From positions 14,309,796 to 14,373,795 of the forward strand of contig NC_045140.1 of the NCBI RefSeq assembly GCF_008831285.2: a DNA stretch of 64,000 nt. The letters are read 5' to 3'. Under the pieces are notes generated by a model that was not told the DNA's origin, made no database searches, and worked only from the letters and a program-made list of their open reading frames with translations. Shown one piece after another: positions 1 to 9,688 of the stretch. The stretch is from Nymphaea colorata (taxonomy: Eukaryota > Streptophyta > Magnoliopsida > Nymphaeales > Nymphaeaceae). Numbering within the stretch: position 1 is the first letter of the stretch; every line of letters begins with the position of its first letter. The translations under genes were made by a program, and so were the position numbers.

Positions 1-601
1 GGTTACGGACCGACTTGTAGGTCCAGACCCAACTCGGCGTGATCAGGCCGAAACCAGTCGGTCAAGACGAAAGGCCTCGGATTTGTGGACACAGGCGCTA
101 AGGCAGCACGAAGAAAGTCCAAGCGAGGCTAAGTCAGCACTCGAGCCAGTTGCAGCGGGCGGCGTGGGAGGAGCAACTAGGTCCGAAAGAGTGCTCAAAC
201 CAGGTGGAACTCAAGACGTTCTAGAACCTATTGCGAGGCTCACCGAGCTTGATCAGGATAACCCGAGCGTGAGTCCAAATTCCCCGAACGCTTGAGCCTA
301 TCTAAAGCCGAGAGGCTTAGGTTCAGGTCCGAGTCAATCGGACTTGACCCGTGCTCGAAATTCCGAAGTGTGGGCGGTAACCCACACGAGGTCCCCGCCC
401 TAAGTCCACAAGACTTAGGGACTTTAGCTTTTGATTTTCGAGTTGGGCGCTAGGCCCGGGTTAGGTTGCGTCATCTATTTCATGTCAACGTTCAGTTTTG
501 AAGTAGAGACCCAGCAAGGCGGGTTGTGCCTTGCGCATTTTTGACATTAGACTAAGAAGCGAGCTAGGATAACATGTAATTAGGGCTCGCATTATGTTTA
601 G

Positions 602-609
602 TATATATT
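602..609 (+). promoter_or_regulatory. TATA box of the chromovirus 5' LTR
   Basis: TATATATT lies in an A/T-rich pocket of an otherwise GC-rich LTR and is preserved at 10018-10025 in the 3' LTR. It is the only strong TATA-like site noticed in the first kilobase, so transcription probably starts about 30 bases downstream. Confidence 0.55.
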
Positions 610-2294
610 CTGTAAACTCAATGTACAATGGATCAAAAAATTAATCAAAGATTGGCATTTGGTGTGGCACTCTCTCTCTCCTCGCACGAGGCTTCTCCCC
701 TCTCGTCTCCCACCTTGTTCAACCCGAGAACCAGGCGTCTTCTCCCCCCTCGCGTCCTCTACCTCCACGGCGCTTCCGAATCCAGAAATTCCTTGAAGAG
801 CCGCCGTCTGAGACATAGGCATAAGGAAGAAGGCATCGGCGGATCTCCACCACCGGCGGCGATCCCTCCCTTGTCACGTAAGTACCCCCTTTCGAGCTTT
901 TTCAAAGTTCTGAAATCGGTGCCTTTGCCCTGATCACGAGGGTACTGTGAGGCCGATTCCAGCATAGGGAAGATTGAAGGCGACGGACTACCGCCGGCTT
1001 CAATTCGACACCGAAGAGGAGACGAATCTCGATCTCTCTCTCGCTGCCCGATTGCTGCATTCTGCCTTAGAACACAGGGCGTCTTCACTCGGTTCCTCCC
1101 TCGGCATACCCGAAGAGGGGAATCAATATTTGGGCGTTTTCTGTTCTAATCAGAAATTGCAGATCGCGTCGCGGGATTGGAATCAGACGTTTGATCCCTA
1201 GTAGGGAGTTGGCCGGATTAGAAAGACAAAACGATAAGAAAATTACAATTTCTAGCGGCCTGTCCTCCCCTTTTGATCTGTCAGACCAGAGGCTCAAAAG
1301 TTACGAAATCTCGCTCTCTGGTCGAGATCTGAAGAAGAGGAGTGATCCCCGTGAATCGCCCAGAAAAGAGCTTTCTAATTATCAAAAAGGGGCGAATTCT
1401 GTCGGCTGGATCTCGAGATAGAATCTCGCCGGAAAATTGCTTGAATCCGGCCATCGCTGATAATTCCGGTGGTCGCCATTGATTCCGGTGTTAAGGACCG
1501 AATTGCCCTCCTTCCCTAGTGTTTTAATTAAAAATCTGTAAGGGGTATATCGGTCACGGGACTCTCGGATCAAGTTCTGGCCGCCGGCGTGAAGTGGAAG
1601 ATTCCGACGAGGCCTAGCATCCGATTCCGGTAAGTCCTTCTCCGTTCCATCCTAGCCCTTCGTTTCAACACCTGTCAGCCCTCCAGCCGTTCATCTGAGC
1701 CCTTGTCCCAGCTGCTGCCATCTGTCCCGATCCAGGATCAGCTCGCCATCAGCTGCTCCACCAAATCAGGAAGCAATCCCGCAGCCGCAGCCCCCCTCCA
1801 GCTCCTCGCCATCTCCACCGCGTCAACCCTAAATCGCAAGGATTCTCACGCGTTCATCTTGACACGTGTTGCAATCCAAGCCAGCCTTCCGCCACCTCAC
1901 TCGCCACCTCACCTGCCAGCTCCCCCCTCGGTCCCGCCTTCTGCCACTTGTCCTCAAGCCAGGCCCCGCGAGATCCCCTTTCCCTATTCCCTCGGATCTT
2001 GCCTCCTTAGACTTAGGAAATTCCTCCACCTCGCGCAACCTTACCTATTCTTCCTCAGCCGTTTCCTTCTTTTCCTCTTGATCTGACCCGCAGCAATCCT
2101 CCACCGTAGATCTGGTCCACGTGTCCCCATCTCAGCCCTAGCCCCATCCGAGTTAGCACGAGAGTGCCACCTGGCCCTTCGCCCCCAATCTCCTCTCCTT
2201 CCTTGTCGCATTTCTCCCTAACCCTTAGGCGAGAATTCGAGCTCTATTCCTAATAGCTAGCATTCTTCTAGCTCTCTCTGTCGTGTCCGTCCGT

Positions 2295-2310
2295 CTTGCC
2301 ACGTGGCAAG
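2295..2310. promoter_or_regulatory. Perfect 16-bp palindrome centred on a G-box in the LTR
   Basis: CTTGCCACGTGGCAAG is its own reverse complement and contains CACGTG, the G-box core bound by plant bZIP and bHLH factors. The copy in the 3' LTR lies at about 11705-11720. A regulatory role is inferred. Confidence 0.45.
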
Positions 2311-2342
2311 CATCGGTGCATTCCCTGGGTAAGACCAGCCCA

Positions 2343-2726
2343 GTCAACCGAACCCACTAGGCAACCTCCTGCACCGAACCCGCACCTAGGCTAAACCTCT
2401 ACCGAGCCAACCTAGGTCGGCATTGACCCTTAGCCTTAGTCAACTAGGTCAGCTAGTCCACCAAGCCCACTTCGTTGGTAGCCTCCCTTAGCGACTCGAG
2501 CCTACCTCGAGCGACCCTTGACCTACTTGACCCGGACCCATTGACTCGGTCCATTTAGTCAACCACCTAGTTAGTGAACCTTCCGCACTTGGTCAACTTT
2601 GACCAGCACCGTAAGCTTAGGCTCGACCTTAACCTCCCTTACTGAACCAACCTATTAGCTAGGTCAACCCGTGACTGAACCTAAACCCTATTTGACTGAG
2701 CCTACCCTGACCCGAACCTGCTTGAC
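2343..2726. promoter_or_regulatory. Cluster of TTGAC (W-box core) motifs in the chromovirus LTR
   Basis: Twelve TTGAC/GTCAA cores start at 2343, 2423, 2439, 2518, 2527, 2541, 2558, 2592, 2599, 2663, 2692 and 2722, against fewer than one expected by chance in 384 bp at equal base frequencies. TTGAC is the core bound by WRKY factors. The cluster lies downstream of the TATA box, inside the transcribed part of the LTR, so it would act as an internal enhancer if at all. Local composition is also enriched in short GACC and CTAGG words, so part of the excess may be compositional. The cluster repeats at about 11753-12136. Confidence 0.45.
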
Positions 2727-3912
2727 CAGACCTACCACCTAGTAGAGCCTAGCCGAACCCAGCCAACCCAACCTTAGCTAGGATTAGGTTCAGCCGGCTC
2801 GCCGGCCCTTACAACGGCCCCTGCCTCTTCGTCGGCATCCACCGACGCCCGTGGCCGAGCCACATTCCGGAGATAGGCAGGCAGGCGCTGTCGCTGTGAC
2901 AGCAGCCCCCCTCGGCAGTCCAGGCGGCCCTTCCGGCCCTGTTCCGTCGTCTTCAGCGTAGCAGCAACACATCGGCTGCAGACGCCAGGCAACTTCGTTC
3001 TGACGGGCGGCCCTCGACCAGACAGCAGACGAGCGCTCCCGGTATCATCGACGGCACGTCCGTAGCAGTTCGAGGCAGCGTCCTCGCTCTCGGCGCGTGT
3101 TCTGCCTCCCGGCCCAGCGAGTGTCAGCAGCGTTCTTGGCTCGACGTTAGCGCTGCCACCGCAGAATTCATCGCGGCAACAGCGCAGCGGCCGCAGCAAA
3201 CGAGCAGCGACCAGACCTCGGCAGTCGACCCGTCCACCAGCGTGCGGCCTACCGTCAGCGTCTTCAGGCAGCGGTCAGCCCGAGCAGCAGGCTACGTGGA
3301 GGCACACCTCAGCCGGTCTTCCTGTTCTGTGAGCTGCAGTGCTCGGGGGCAGGTCATCACCCCGAGACCTATCCGGCTACGCCAAGGGCGGTCCTTGGCC
3401 GGTATCGTCTCCTATCCCCCTTGTAGCTCCGGGTGGGAATTGCTTTCAGTCTTAGGTAGCATATTAGTTCATTTTCAGCATTTCTGTTTAGCCTTGGCTC
3501 GGCCTAGCTCCCCCGTGAGGTACCTCGAGGGCACTGTGCCCGAGACACGACCACCAGGAGCCAGACCACCTATTTACTTCTGTTGGGTGTGGTTTGCACG
3601 TTAGTGTGGTTTGCGTGGTTTGTGAGTGAGATTGAGTGTTATCTTGTATCGCTTACGAATTGTAAAGGCCTCACGACCCTGTTAGAGTTTTTGTAGTAGG
3701 CAGCCTTAGTTAGGAAATTTTGGGACTTGGGTAACCTACACGTGTACTCACCTACCTATTGGGTTTTGCGCCAGGGTCCTGTCTGGCCGGGTAGATCATT
3801 TGTGTAATTTCCTAGGTTTTTCGGTTTTTAGAATAGGCCTCAAGAAGGTCCTGGGAAGTGTAGGATCGCACTGGTCGGGTTATTCTGGCCTAGACGGTGA
3901 GATCCTAACAAT

Positions 3913-3924
3913 TGGTATCAGAGC
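3913..3924 (+). other. Primer binding site (initiator Met tRNA type)
   Basis: TGGTATCAGAGC begins two bases after the 5' LTR end. This is the standard minus-strand primer site complementary to the 3' end of plant initiator methionine tRNA. Confidence 0.9.
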
Positions 3925-4522
3925 GAATCTTGAGGAACACCGTCGGTTTGAGCACTTGGACCTACGAAGAAGCTTCATCAACGGCAGTGCAGACGGTCTT
4001 CTTTTCGGATTTCCAGAGTGTCAGTGGACTTCTTTTGGTTTTCTAGTCAGTCTATTTTCAGTTATCTAGAGCAGATTTTGGTTTTTTTTTTGGAGTCCCC
4101 ACGACTTCCGTCTTCGTACGTGTTTAAGGCTTTGCTTGCTCACTTTTAGCAAGTAGAGGGCTGTACATTCCGTACACCCGAGGGCAGCCGAGCTCCCGGT
4201 TCGTCACCGAGGCACCAGGAGGGTGCGGTGATTTAGGCTTGTAAAAGCCCGGCCGTGGGCGAAGTGGGAGTGCCGAGGCGCTTAGGAGAAGCGCGGCACT
4301 AGACGGGCCAACCCGTCTCCCTTGCCTCTAAACGCGCTACCGGCAGCTAGGGCAGCGGCAGCGTAGGGCATTAGGGCAGGGTCAGTCGGCAGATCAGGTC
4401 TTCGGTCAGGGATCAGCCAACAGTTTTAGGAGTCGGACAGCGACTTCTCGCTTGAGAGTGGCAGCGTCAGTTTTTTGGGATTTTAGCTAGGATTCCTTTC
4501 TTCGGTAGTCTTTGACATAAAA
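3925..4522 (+). other. Untranslated leader between primer site and gag
   Basis: About 600 bp without a long reading frame, GC-rich, with a run of T at 4081-4090. It contains two adjacent predicted stem-loops (4269-4300 and 4301-4318). By analogy with retroviral and Ty elements this is where packaging and dimerisation signals sit. Confidence 0.7.
4269..4318 (+). other. Two adjacent stem-loops in the gag leader
   Basis: The first hairpin pairs AGTGCC...CGCTT with AAGCGCGGCACT around an AGGAG loop, with a 3-base bulge. The second starts at the next base: AGACGGG, loop CCAA, CCCGTCT, seven perfect pairs. They lie about 200 bases upstream of the gag start. Structure is read by eye; a packaging role is inferred. 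Confidence 0.5.
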
Positions 4523-7500
4523 TTGCCCAAAACAATTATGGGCAAATCAAAGAAGCAGTTCAATCCCGACGAGCCTGTCCTTGAGGAGCCCCTCAACGAT
4601 CAACCTGAGGAAGCTCCAAGCACACAAGCGGGACCAGTTCCCAACTATGCAATGGGCAGAATTTTGAACATTGAAAAAGAGCTGTTGCAAATGAGAAATG
4701 ATATGAACAAATCCGATCAAGTCCGCAAACGAGAATTGGAAAGACAAAACCGAGAGCGGCAAAATGAGATGGATGAAATTCGCGGTCTTTTGAAGCAGTT
4801 AGCGGCCAACCAGAACCCAGGAGGGGAAAGGACCACTCAGGGTCCGAACAAAGGCAAAGGTGTGTTAGGTGCCCCTACCTACCCCACCGATACTGAGATA
4901 GACCCGAACAATCTCTCGCACATCGGAACAAGTACGGAAGGGGGCAGACTTTTACATATGGGTCCCCCGCAAGAGCGACAGCCCATTGAGCCCACTAGCG
5001 AATATTATAGAACGCCAAGAGTGCAAAGGTTCGCTAGCAGCAGAATGAATCGCACCTATTACGATTCAGAAGGGGAACAGGACGAATCTCCTCTACGTCC
5101 TAGAAGAGCGCAACGTCAGCTTCAAGAAGAGAGGCGAACTCCCACCGTTCGTTATGAGTTTCCCAAATTCAATGGGGAGCACTTACGGGAGTGGCTATTC
5201 ATGGCCGAGAGGTACTTCTTGTGCCATCGTGTACCCCAAGACGAGTGGATTGAAATTGCCACTGCGAACATGACAGGAGAGGCCACAACCCATTATTTGT
5301 GGTTCGATCACAAAACGGCAGATCCAACTTGGGAGAAGTACAAGGCGAGTCTCCAATTACAGTTCGGAGATTCAACATTCATCGATTATGATGAGGACCT
5401 CAAGAATCTGGTCCAATCCTCAACCGTTGCAGCCTACCAACGTCAATTTGAGAGGTTGGCTAGCATGGTCCAGTGGCCAGAGAAGGCCCTCATCGGAGCG
5501 TTCAAAGGCGGCCTCAAAAGCGAAGTGAAGAGAGAATTGAAAATTCACCGCTTCAACAGGCTAGAAGAATGTTTTGCCATGGCCCGTCTCTATGAGGAGC
5601 AAATAGAGGAGAAGAGAGCCGAGAAAAAGGCTCATAAGATGGACAAGCAGAGGAGGAGACCTTCCTACTCCTCTGGTTCTCGATTTAGAGGGAAGGAACA
5701 AACTCCCTTCCGAAGAGGGAGCGATTATCGGCCACCCCAAGGCCCAAACCCAGGGCAAGGCCGAAAACCACCAACGCGTTACCTCACGCCAAAGCAGATT
5801 GAAGAATTCAGACGTAAAGGTCTATGCTACAGATGTGAGGGAAAGTGGGACAAGAACCATCAGTGCCCAACGTATTACAGGGTACAGGTGGTAAGCGATG
5901 ACGAGTCTAGTTCGTGTAGCGATTCGTCTACTACGCCGTATGAGACCAGCTCGTCCTCATCAGATGAGGAAATAGTTATCAAGAGGCGAGCTAAACAAGC
6001 CGAGAAAAAGAAAGAAGTCCGAGTGGAAGAGACTCCCGCCAAAGAAGAAAAGCCAACCGAGGCAGAGTCTCTGCATTCAATGCAAGATCCCAACAAACCC
6101 AACTCATTCAGGGTATCTGGGAGGATAAACGGACATAAGGTCTTAATTCTGCTTGATAATGGAGCAACCAAGAACTTCCTAACTGAGGAAGCAGCACGAA
6201 GATGCAACATCTCCTTAGAATCAAGCCACCCCCAAACGATAATCGTGGGAGGGGGTATGAGGTTAAAGTGCCATAACGAAGGGAAAGGCATAGAAGTAGT
6301 GATCAAGAGAAAACCATTCAAGATCGACTTCTTAGTCATTCCTTTGGATGGAGTAGACCTTATTCTCGGGATGCCATGGTTTTTCGCGCTTGGCATCATA
6401 TCATGGGATGTGAAGAACTTCAGCATGACCTTCACTCCTGACGGCGACGAAGAGCCCATGACGCTACAGGGCTTGACCAGCACAACTCGTCCCAAGGCTG
6501 CACTTCGGGCAATTGAAACCGAGCAGCCCGCGTGTTGGGTGATGGCACTCGCTACTGATGTGCCAGAAAAAGAAGAGCAGAAAGAGATAGTGCCAGAACG
6601 AATTCAGCTGGTGCTGAATCAATATGAGGACGTCTTTGAGGAGCCAAAAGGGCTTCCACCGCAGAGATCCTACGACCATAGGATCATAATGACTCAAGGG
6701 GCAGAACCGGTTAATGTGCGCCCCTATAGGTATGGATATAACCAGAAGGCTGAAATCGAACGTCTGGTTAAGGAAATGTTGGAAAGCGGCATTGTGCAAC
6801 CAAGTAGCAGCCCTTTCTCTTCACCGGTCCTACTTGTGAAGAAGAAAGACAATACCTGGCGCTTCTGTGTAGATTACCGCGCCCTGAATGAAGCCACCGT
6901 GAAGGATAGACATCCCATACCGGTAATTGATGAGTTATTGGATGAACTAGCCGGAGCAACTATTTTCTCCAAGATCGACTTACGAGCCGGCTATCATCAA
7001 ATTCGTATGTACGAGGATGACGTCCCCAAGACCGCTTTCAGGACGCATGACGGGCACTACGAGTTCCTCGTCATGCCATTTGGTCTAACTAACGCACCAG
7101 CAACGTTTCAGAGGTGCATGAACGACGTCTTCAGACAATACCTCCGCGATTTCATCTTAGTTTTCTTTGATGACATCTTGATTTACAGTCAGTCTGAAGA
7201 ATCACATCAGAAGCATCTCGCTATTGCCCTTCAGGTACTCAGAGATAACCAATTATACGCCAAGATGTCCAAATGCAGCTTTGGACAACCTTCTATTGGT
7301 TATCTGGGGCACATAGTGTGCCAACAAGGGGTTCGGGCAGACCCCGAAAAATTAGAAGCCATGCAGAAATGGCCACTGCCTAAGGACTTGAAAGGACTCC
7401 GCGGATTCCTCGGTTTGACTGGGTACTATAGGCGTTTTATACAAGGTTATGGTTTGATCGCACAGCCTTTGACCCAGATGCTCAAGAAAGGAGCCTTTCA

Positions 7501-9688
7501 ATGGTCGGATAAGGCTAGGGCAGCCTTTGAAAAGTTAAAACTTGCCCTTATGTCTGCACCCGTTCTTACACTTCCGGATTTCAACCAGCAGTTCACAATA
7601 GAGACAGATGCATGTGAGGTTGGAATAGGGGCCGTTCTCAGCCAAGAAGGCCACCCTATCGCTTATATGTCTAAGGCGCTCACAAGTAGAGCGAAGCCTC
7701 TCTCTACTTATGAGAAAGAACTACTAGCGATAGTGTTGGCAGTGGAAAAGTGGCGGCCCTACCTTATAGGGCGTAGATTCACAGTTAAGACGGACCAAAA
7801 TTCTCTAAAGTACATGTTAAAGCAGAGAGTATCCACGCCTACCCAACAACGTTGGTTAGCAAAGCTGCTGGGATACGATTTTGAAATAGAGTACAAAAAG
7901 GGTCCGGAAAATACAGCGGCCGATTCTCTCTCTCGATTGACTGAGCAGTTCATGACTCTTTCGGTAGTGGAAACTGATGTTTGGGATAGGTTAGCCCAGG
8001 AACAACAAGCAGACCAGTCCCTAAGGCTAGTCCGTGCATCAACAGAACAACATCCAGGATCCATTCCCTTCTATACAGTCAGAGGGAATCTATTATATAG
8101 GAAGAACCGAGCAGTGGTTCCTCCAGAGTCTGGGCTTAAGCAGGAACTCCTGCGTCATTTCCATGACACCCCTGCCGCGGGTCATGAGGGGGTTTCTAAA
8201 ACCCTAAGCAGAATTAAAGCCCAATTTTGGTGGCGTGGCATGAAGGCAGAAGTACAAAGGTACATCCGGAGTTGCCTGGTATGCCAGAGGGAAAAATACG
8301 AGGCCATTAGACCTCCAGGGCATTTAGTTCCCCTCCCCATACCAGCCAAACCATGGACCGATGTGACCATGGATTTTATTGACGCCATGCCCCGCTCTGA
8401 AGGCAAGGAAGCTGTGCTAGTGGTAGTGGACCGTCTGACCAAGTACAGCCACTTCGCTCCCTTGCCTAGGTCGTATCAAGGACCAATGGTGGCCAGCGTG
8501 TACCAGGAGTACGTTGGAAAGCTCCACGGAATGCCACAATCAGTCGTATGTGACAGAGATTCAATCTTCCTTAGCGCATTCTGGCAGGAGTACATGAAGC
8601 TTATGGGTACGACGCTCAAGTTTAGTACAGCCCATCACCCACAGACAGACGGGCAGAGCGAAATCGTAAATCGATCTCTTGAGACCTATTTGAGGTGTTT
8701 TGCAGGAGAAAGGCCACAAACTTGGGTAAAATTCTTACCTTGGGCAGAGTGGTCTTACAACACCAGTTTACATTCGTCAACAGGAATGACGCCTTTTGAA
8801 GGTGTATATGGGACCCCTCCTCCAAGCATCCCTAGATATGAAGGAGGTACAGCAGGCGACGACAATGTAGACTGCGAGCTACGCACCCGTGAGGAAGTCC
8901 TTGACTCCCTCAAGCAAAACATTGCCAAAGCCCAGAACAGGATGAGACAGGTCTACAACAAAGGGCGAAAAGATCGAGAATTCGAAGTGGGTGATTACGT
9001 GTGGTTGAAGAGGTTGCCCCTCAAACAACGATCGTTAATGGGCCAACCCTATTCTAAGCTATTACCAAGGTATTATGGACCGTTTCCGGTATTACAAAAA
9101 GTAGGAAAGGCAGCATATCGACTGGGACTTCCGCGGGAAGCAATGGTGCACCCAGTTTTCCATATCACCAGGCTCAAGCCTCATCATGGTGATATTCCTA
9201 CAATGATCGAGCAGATACCGGAACAGGACAACTTGCCCACTCCCTATCGTATACTCAAACATAGATATGTCCAAAGACAAGGGAGAACACGGCATGAGGT
9301 ATTAGTGGAATGGGAGGGACCTGACAGAGGAACCTCTTGGGAAGAGTTTGGGTCAGTGGCTCATCGCTTTCCCTCCTCTAGCGCTCGAGGACAAGCGCAT
9401 TCTAGGGAGGGGGAATCTGTTACGGACCGACTTGTAGGTCCAGACCCAACTCGGCGTGATCAGGCCGAAACCAGTCGGTCAAGACGAAAGGCCTCGGATT
9501 TGTGGACACAGGCGCTAAGGCAGCACGAAGAAAGTCCAAGCGAGGCTAAGTCAGCACTCGAGCCAGTTGCAGCGGGCGGCGTGGGAGGAGCAACTAGGTC
9601 CGAAAGAGTGCTCAAACCAGGTGGAACTCAAGACGTTCTAGAACCTATTGCGAGGCTCACCGAGCTTGATCAGGATAACCGAGCGTGA
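4523..9688 (+). CDS. Chromovirus Gag-Pol polyprotein (gag, protease, RT, RNase H, integrase, chromodomain)
   Basis: One open frame of 1721 codons. The gag core is at about 213-310. A zinc knuckle at 435-448 (CYRC...NHQC) has the wide Cys-His spacing seen in several plant gypsy elements. The aspartic protease is at about 540-625 with DNGATKNF at 545, where DSG or DTG is usual. RT has WRFCVDYRALN at 779 and FFDD at 881-884. RNase H begins near 1025 (TIETDACEVG). Integrase has an HHCC finger at about 1210-1257 and catalytic D1284, D1344 and E1380 (a 35-residue D-E gap). A chromodomain-like end lies at about 1575-1612, expected to bind modified histone H3 and steer integration. From residue 1632 on, about 90 residues are encoded inside the 3' LTR. 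A second Met five codons in is an alternative start. No stops or frameshifts, so it may still be functional. Confidence 0.95.
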   Translation: MPKTIMGKSKKQFNPDEPVLEEPLNDQPEEAPSTQAGPVPNYAMGRILNIEKELLQMRNDMNKSDQVRKRELERQNRERQNEMDEIRGLLKQLAANQNPGGERTTQGPNKGKGVLGAPTYPTDTEIDPNNLSHIGTSTEGGRLLHMGPPQERQPIEPTSEYYRTPRVQRFASSRMNRTYYDSEGEQDESPLRPRRAQRQLQEERRTPTVRYEFPKFNGEHLREWLFMAERYFLCHRVPQDEWIEIATANMTGEATTHYLWFDHKTADPTWEKYKASLQLQFGDSTFIDYDEDLKNLVQSSTVAAYQRQFERLASMVQWPEKALIGAFKGGLKSEVKRELKIHRFNRLEECFAMARLYEEQIEEKRAEKKAHKMDKQRRRPSYSSGSRFRGKEQTPFRRGSDYRPPQGPNPGQGRKPPTRYLTPKQIEEFRRKGLCYRCEGKWDKNHQCPTYYRVQVVSDDESSSCSDSSTTPYETSSSSSDEEIVIKRRAKQAEKKKEVRVEETPAKEEKPTEAESLHSMQDPNKPNSFRVSGRINGHKVLILLDNGATKNFLTEEAARRCNISLESSHPQTIIVGGGMRLKCHNEGKGIEVVIKRKPFKIDFLVIPLDGVDLILGMPWFFALGIISWDVKNFSMTFTPDGDEEPMTLQGLTSTTRPKAALRAIETEQPACWVMALATDVPEKEEQKEIVPERIQLVLNQYEDVFEEPKGLPPQRSYDHRIIMTQGAEPVNVRPYRYGYNQKAEIERLVKEMLESGIVQPSSSPFSSPVLLVKKKDNTWRFCVDYRALNEATVKDRHPIPVIDELLDELAGATIFSKIDLRAGYHQIRMYEDDVPKTAFRTHDGHYEFLVMPFGLTNAPATFQRCMNDVFRQYLRDFILVFFDDILIYSQSEESHQKHLAIALQVLRDNQLYAKMSKCSFGQPSIGYLGHIVCQQGVRADPEKLEAMQKWPLPKDLKGLRGFLGLTGYYRRFIQGYGLIAQPLTQMLKKGAFQWSDKARAAFEKLKLALMSAPVLTLPDFNQQFTIETDACEVGIGAVLSQEGHPIAYMSKALTSRAKPLSTYEKELLAIVLAVEKWRPYLIGRRFTVKTDQNSLKYMLKQRVSTPTQQRWLAKLLGYDFEIEYKKGPENTAADSLSRLTEQFMTLSVVETDVWDRLAQEQQADQSLRLVRASTEQHPGSIPFYTVRGNLLYRKNRAVVPPESGLKQELLRHFHDTPAAGHEGVSKTLSRIKAQFWWRGMKAEVQRYIRSCLVCQREKYEAIRPPGHLVPLPIPAKPWTDVTMDFIDAMPRSEGKEAVLVVVDRLTKYSHFAPLPRSYQGPMVASVYQEYVGKLHGMPQSVVCDRDSIFLSAFWQEYMKLMGTTLKFSTAHHPQTDGQSEIVNRSLETYLRCFAGERPQTWVKFLPWAEWSYNTSLHSSTGMTPFEGVYGTPPPSIPRYEGGTAGDDNVDCELRTREEVLDSLKQNIAKAQNRMRQVYNKGRKDREFEVGDYVWLKRLPLKQRSLMGQPYSKLLPRYYGPFPVLQKVGKAAYRLGLPREAMVHPVFHITRLKPHHGDIPTMIEQIPEQDNLPTPYRILKHRYVQRQGRTRHEVLVEWEGPDRGTSWEEFGSVAHRFPSSSARGQAHSREGESVTDRLVGPDPTRRDQAETSRSRRKASDLWTQALRQHEESPSEAKSALEPVAAGGVGGATRSERVLKPGGTQDVLEPIARLTELDQDNRA
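9404..9415 (+). other. Polypurine tract of the chromovirus
   Basis: AGGGAGGGGGAA lies two bases before the TG that opens the 3' LTR, the position of the plus-strand primer. It is also translated, because the polyprotein frame crosses it. Confidence 0.8.

Larger units (their letters stand above)
1..3910 (+). repeat. 5' LTR of the chromovirus
   Basis: Repeats at 9418-13314. The 3' copy begins TGTTACGG; this copy reads GGTTACGG, so its first base is changed or trimmed at the window edge. It ends GATCCTAACA two bases before the primer site, and the ends form the imperfect terminal inverted repeat TGTTACGG / CCTAACA. A TATA box at 602-609 implies a U3 of about 0.6 kb and an unusually long transcribed R-U5 of about 3.3 kb. 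The first 290 bases match the end of the gag-pol frame. The interior holds CT-rich tracts, several CACGTG sites (1863, 2118, 2300, 3739) and a TTGAC cluster. Confidence 0.95.

Noticed and set aside
598-3604. Many short frames on both strands within the chromovirus LTRs (repeated at 10010-12900)
   Set aside because: They are chance frames in GC-rich LTR sequence. The same frames recur shifted or broken in the second LTR and none has domain content.
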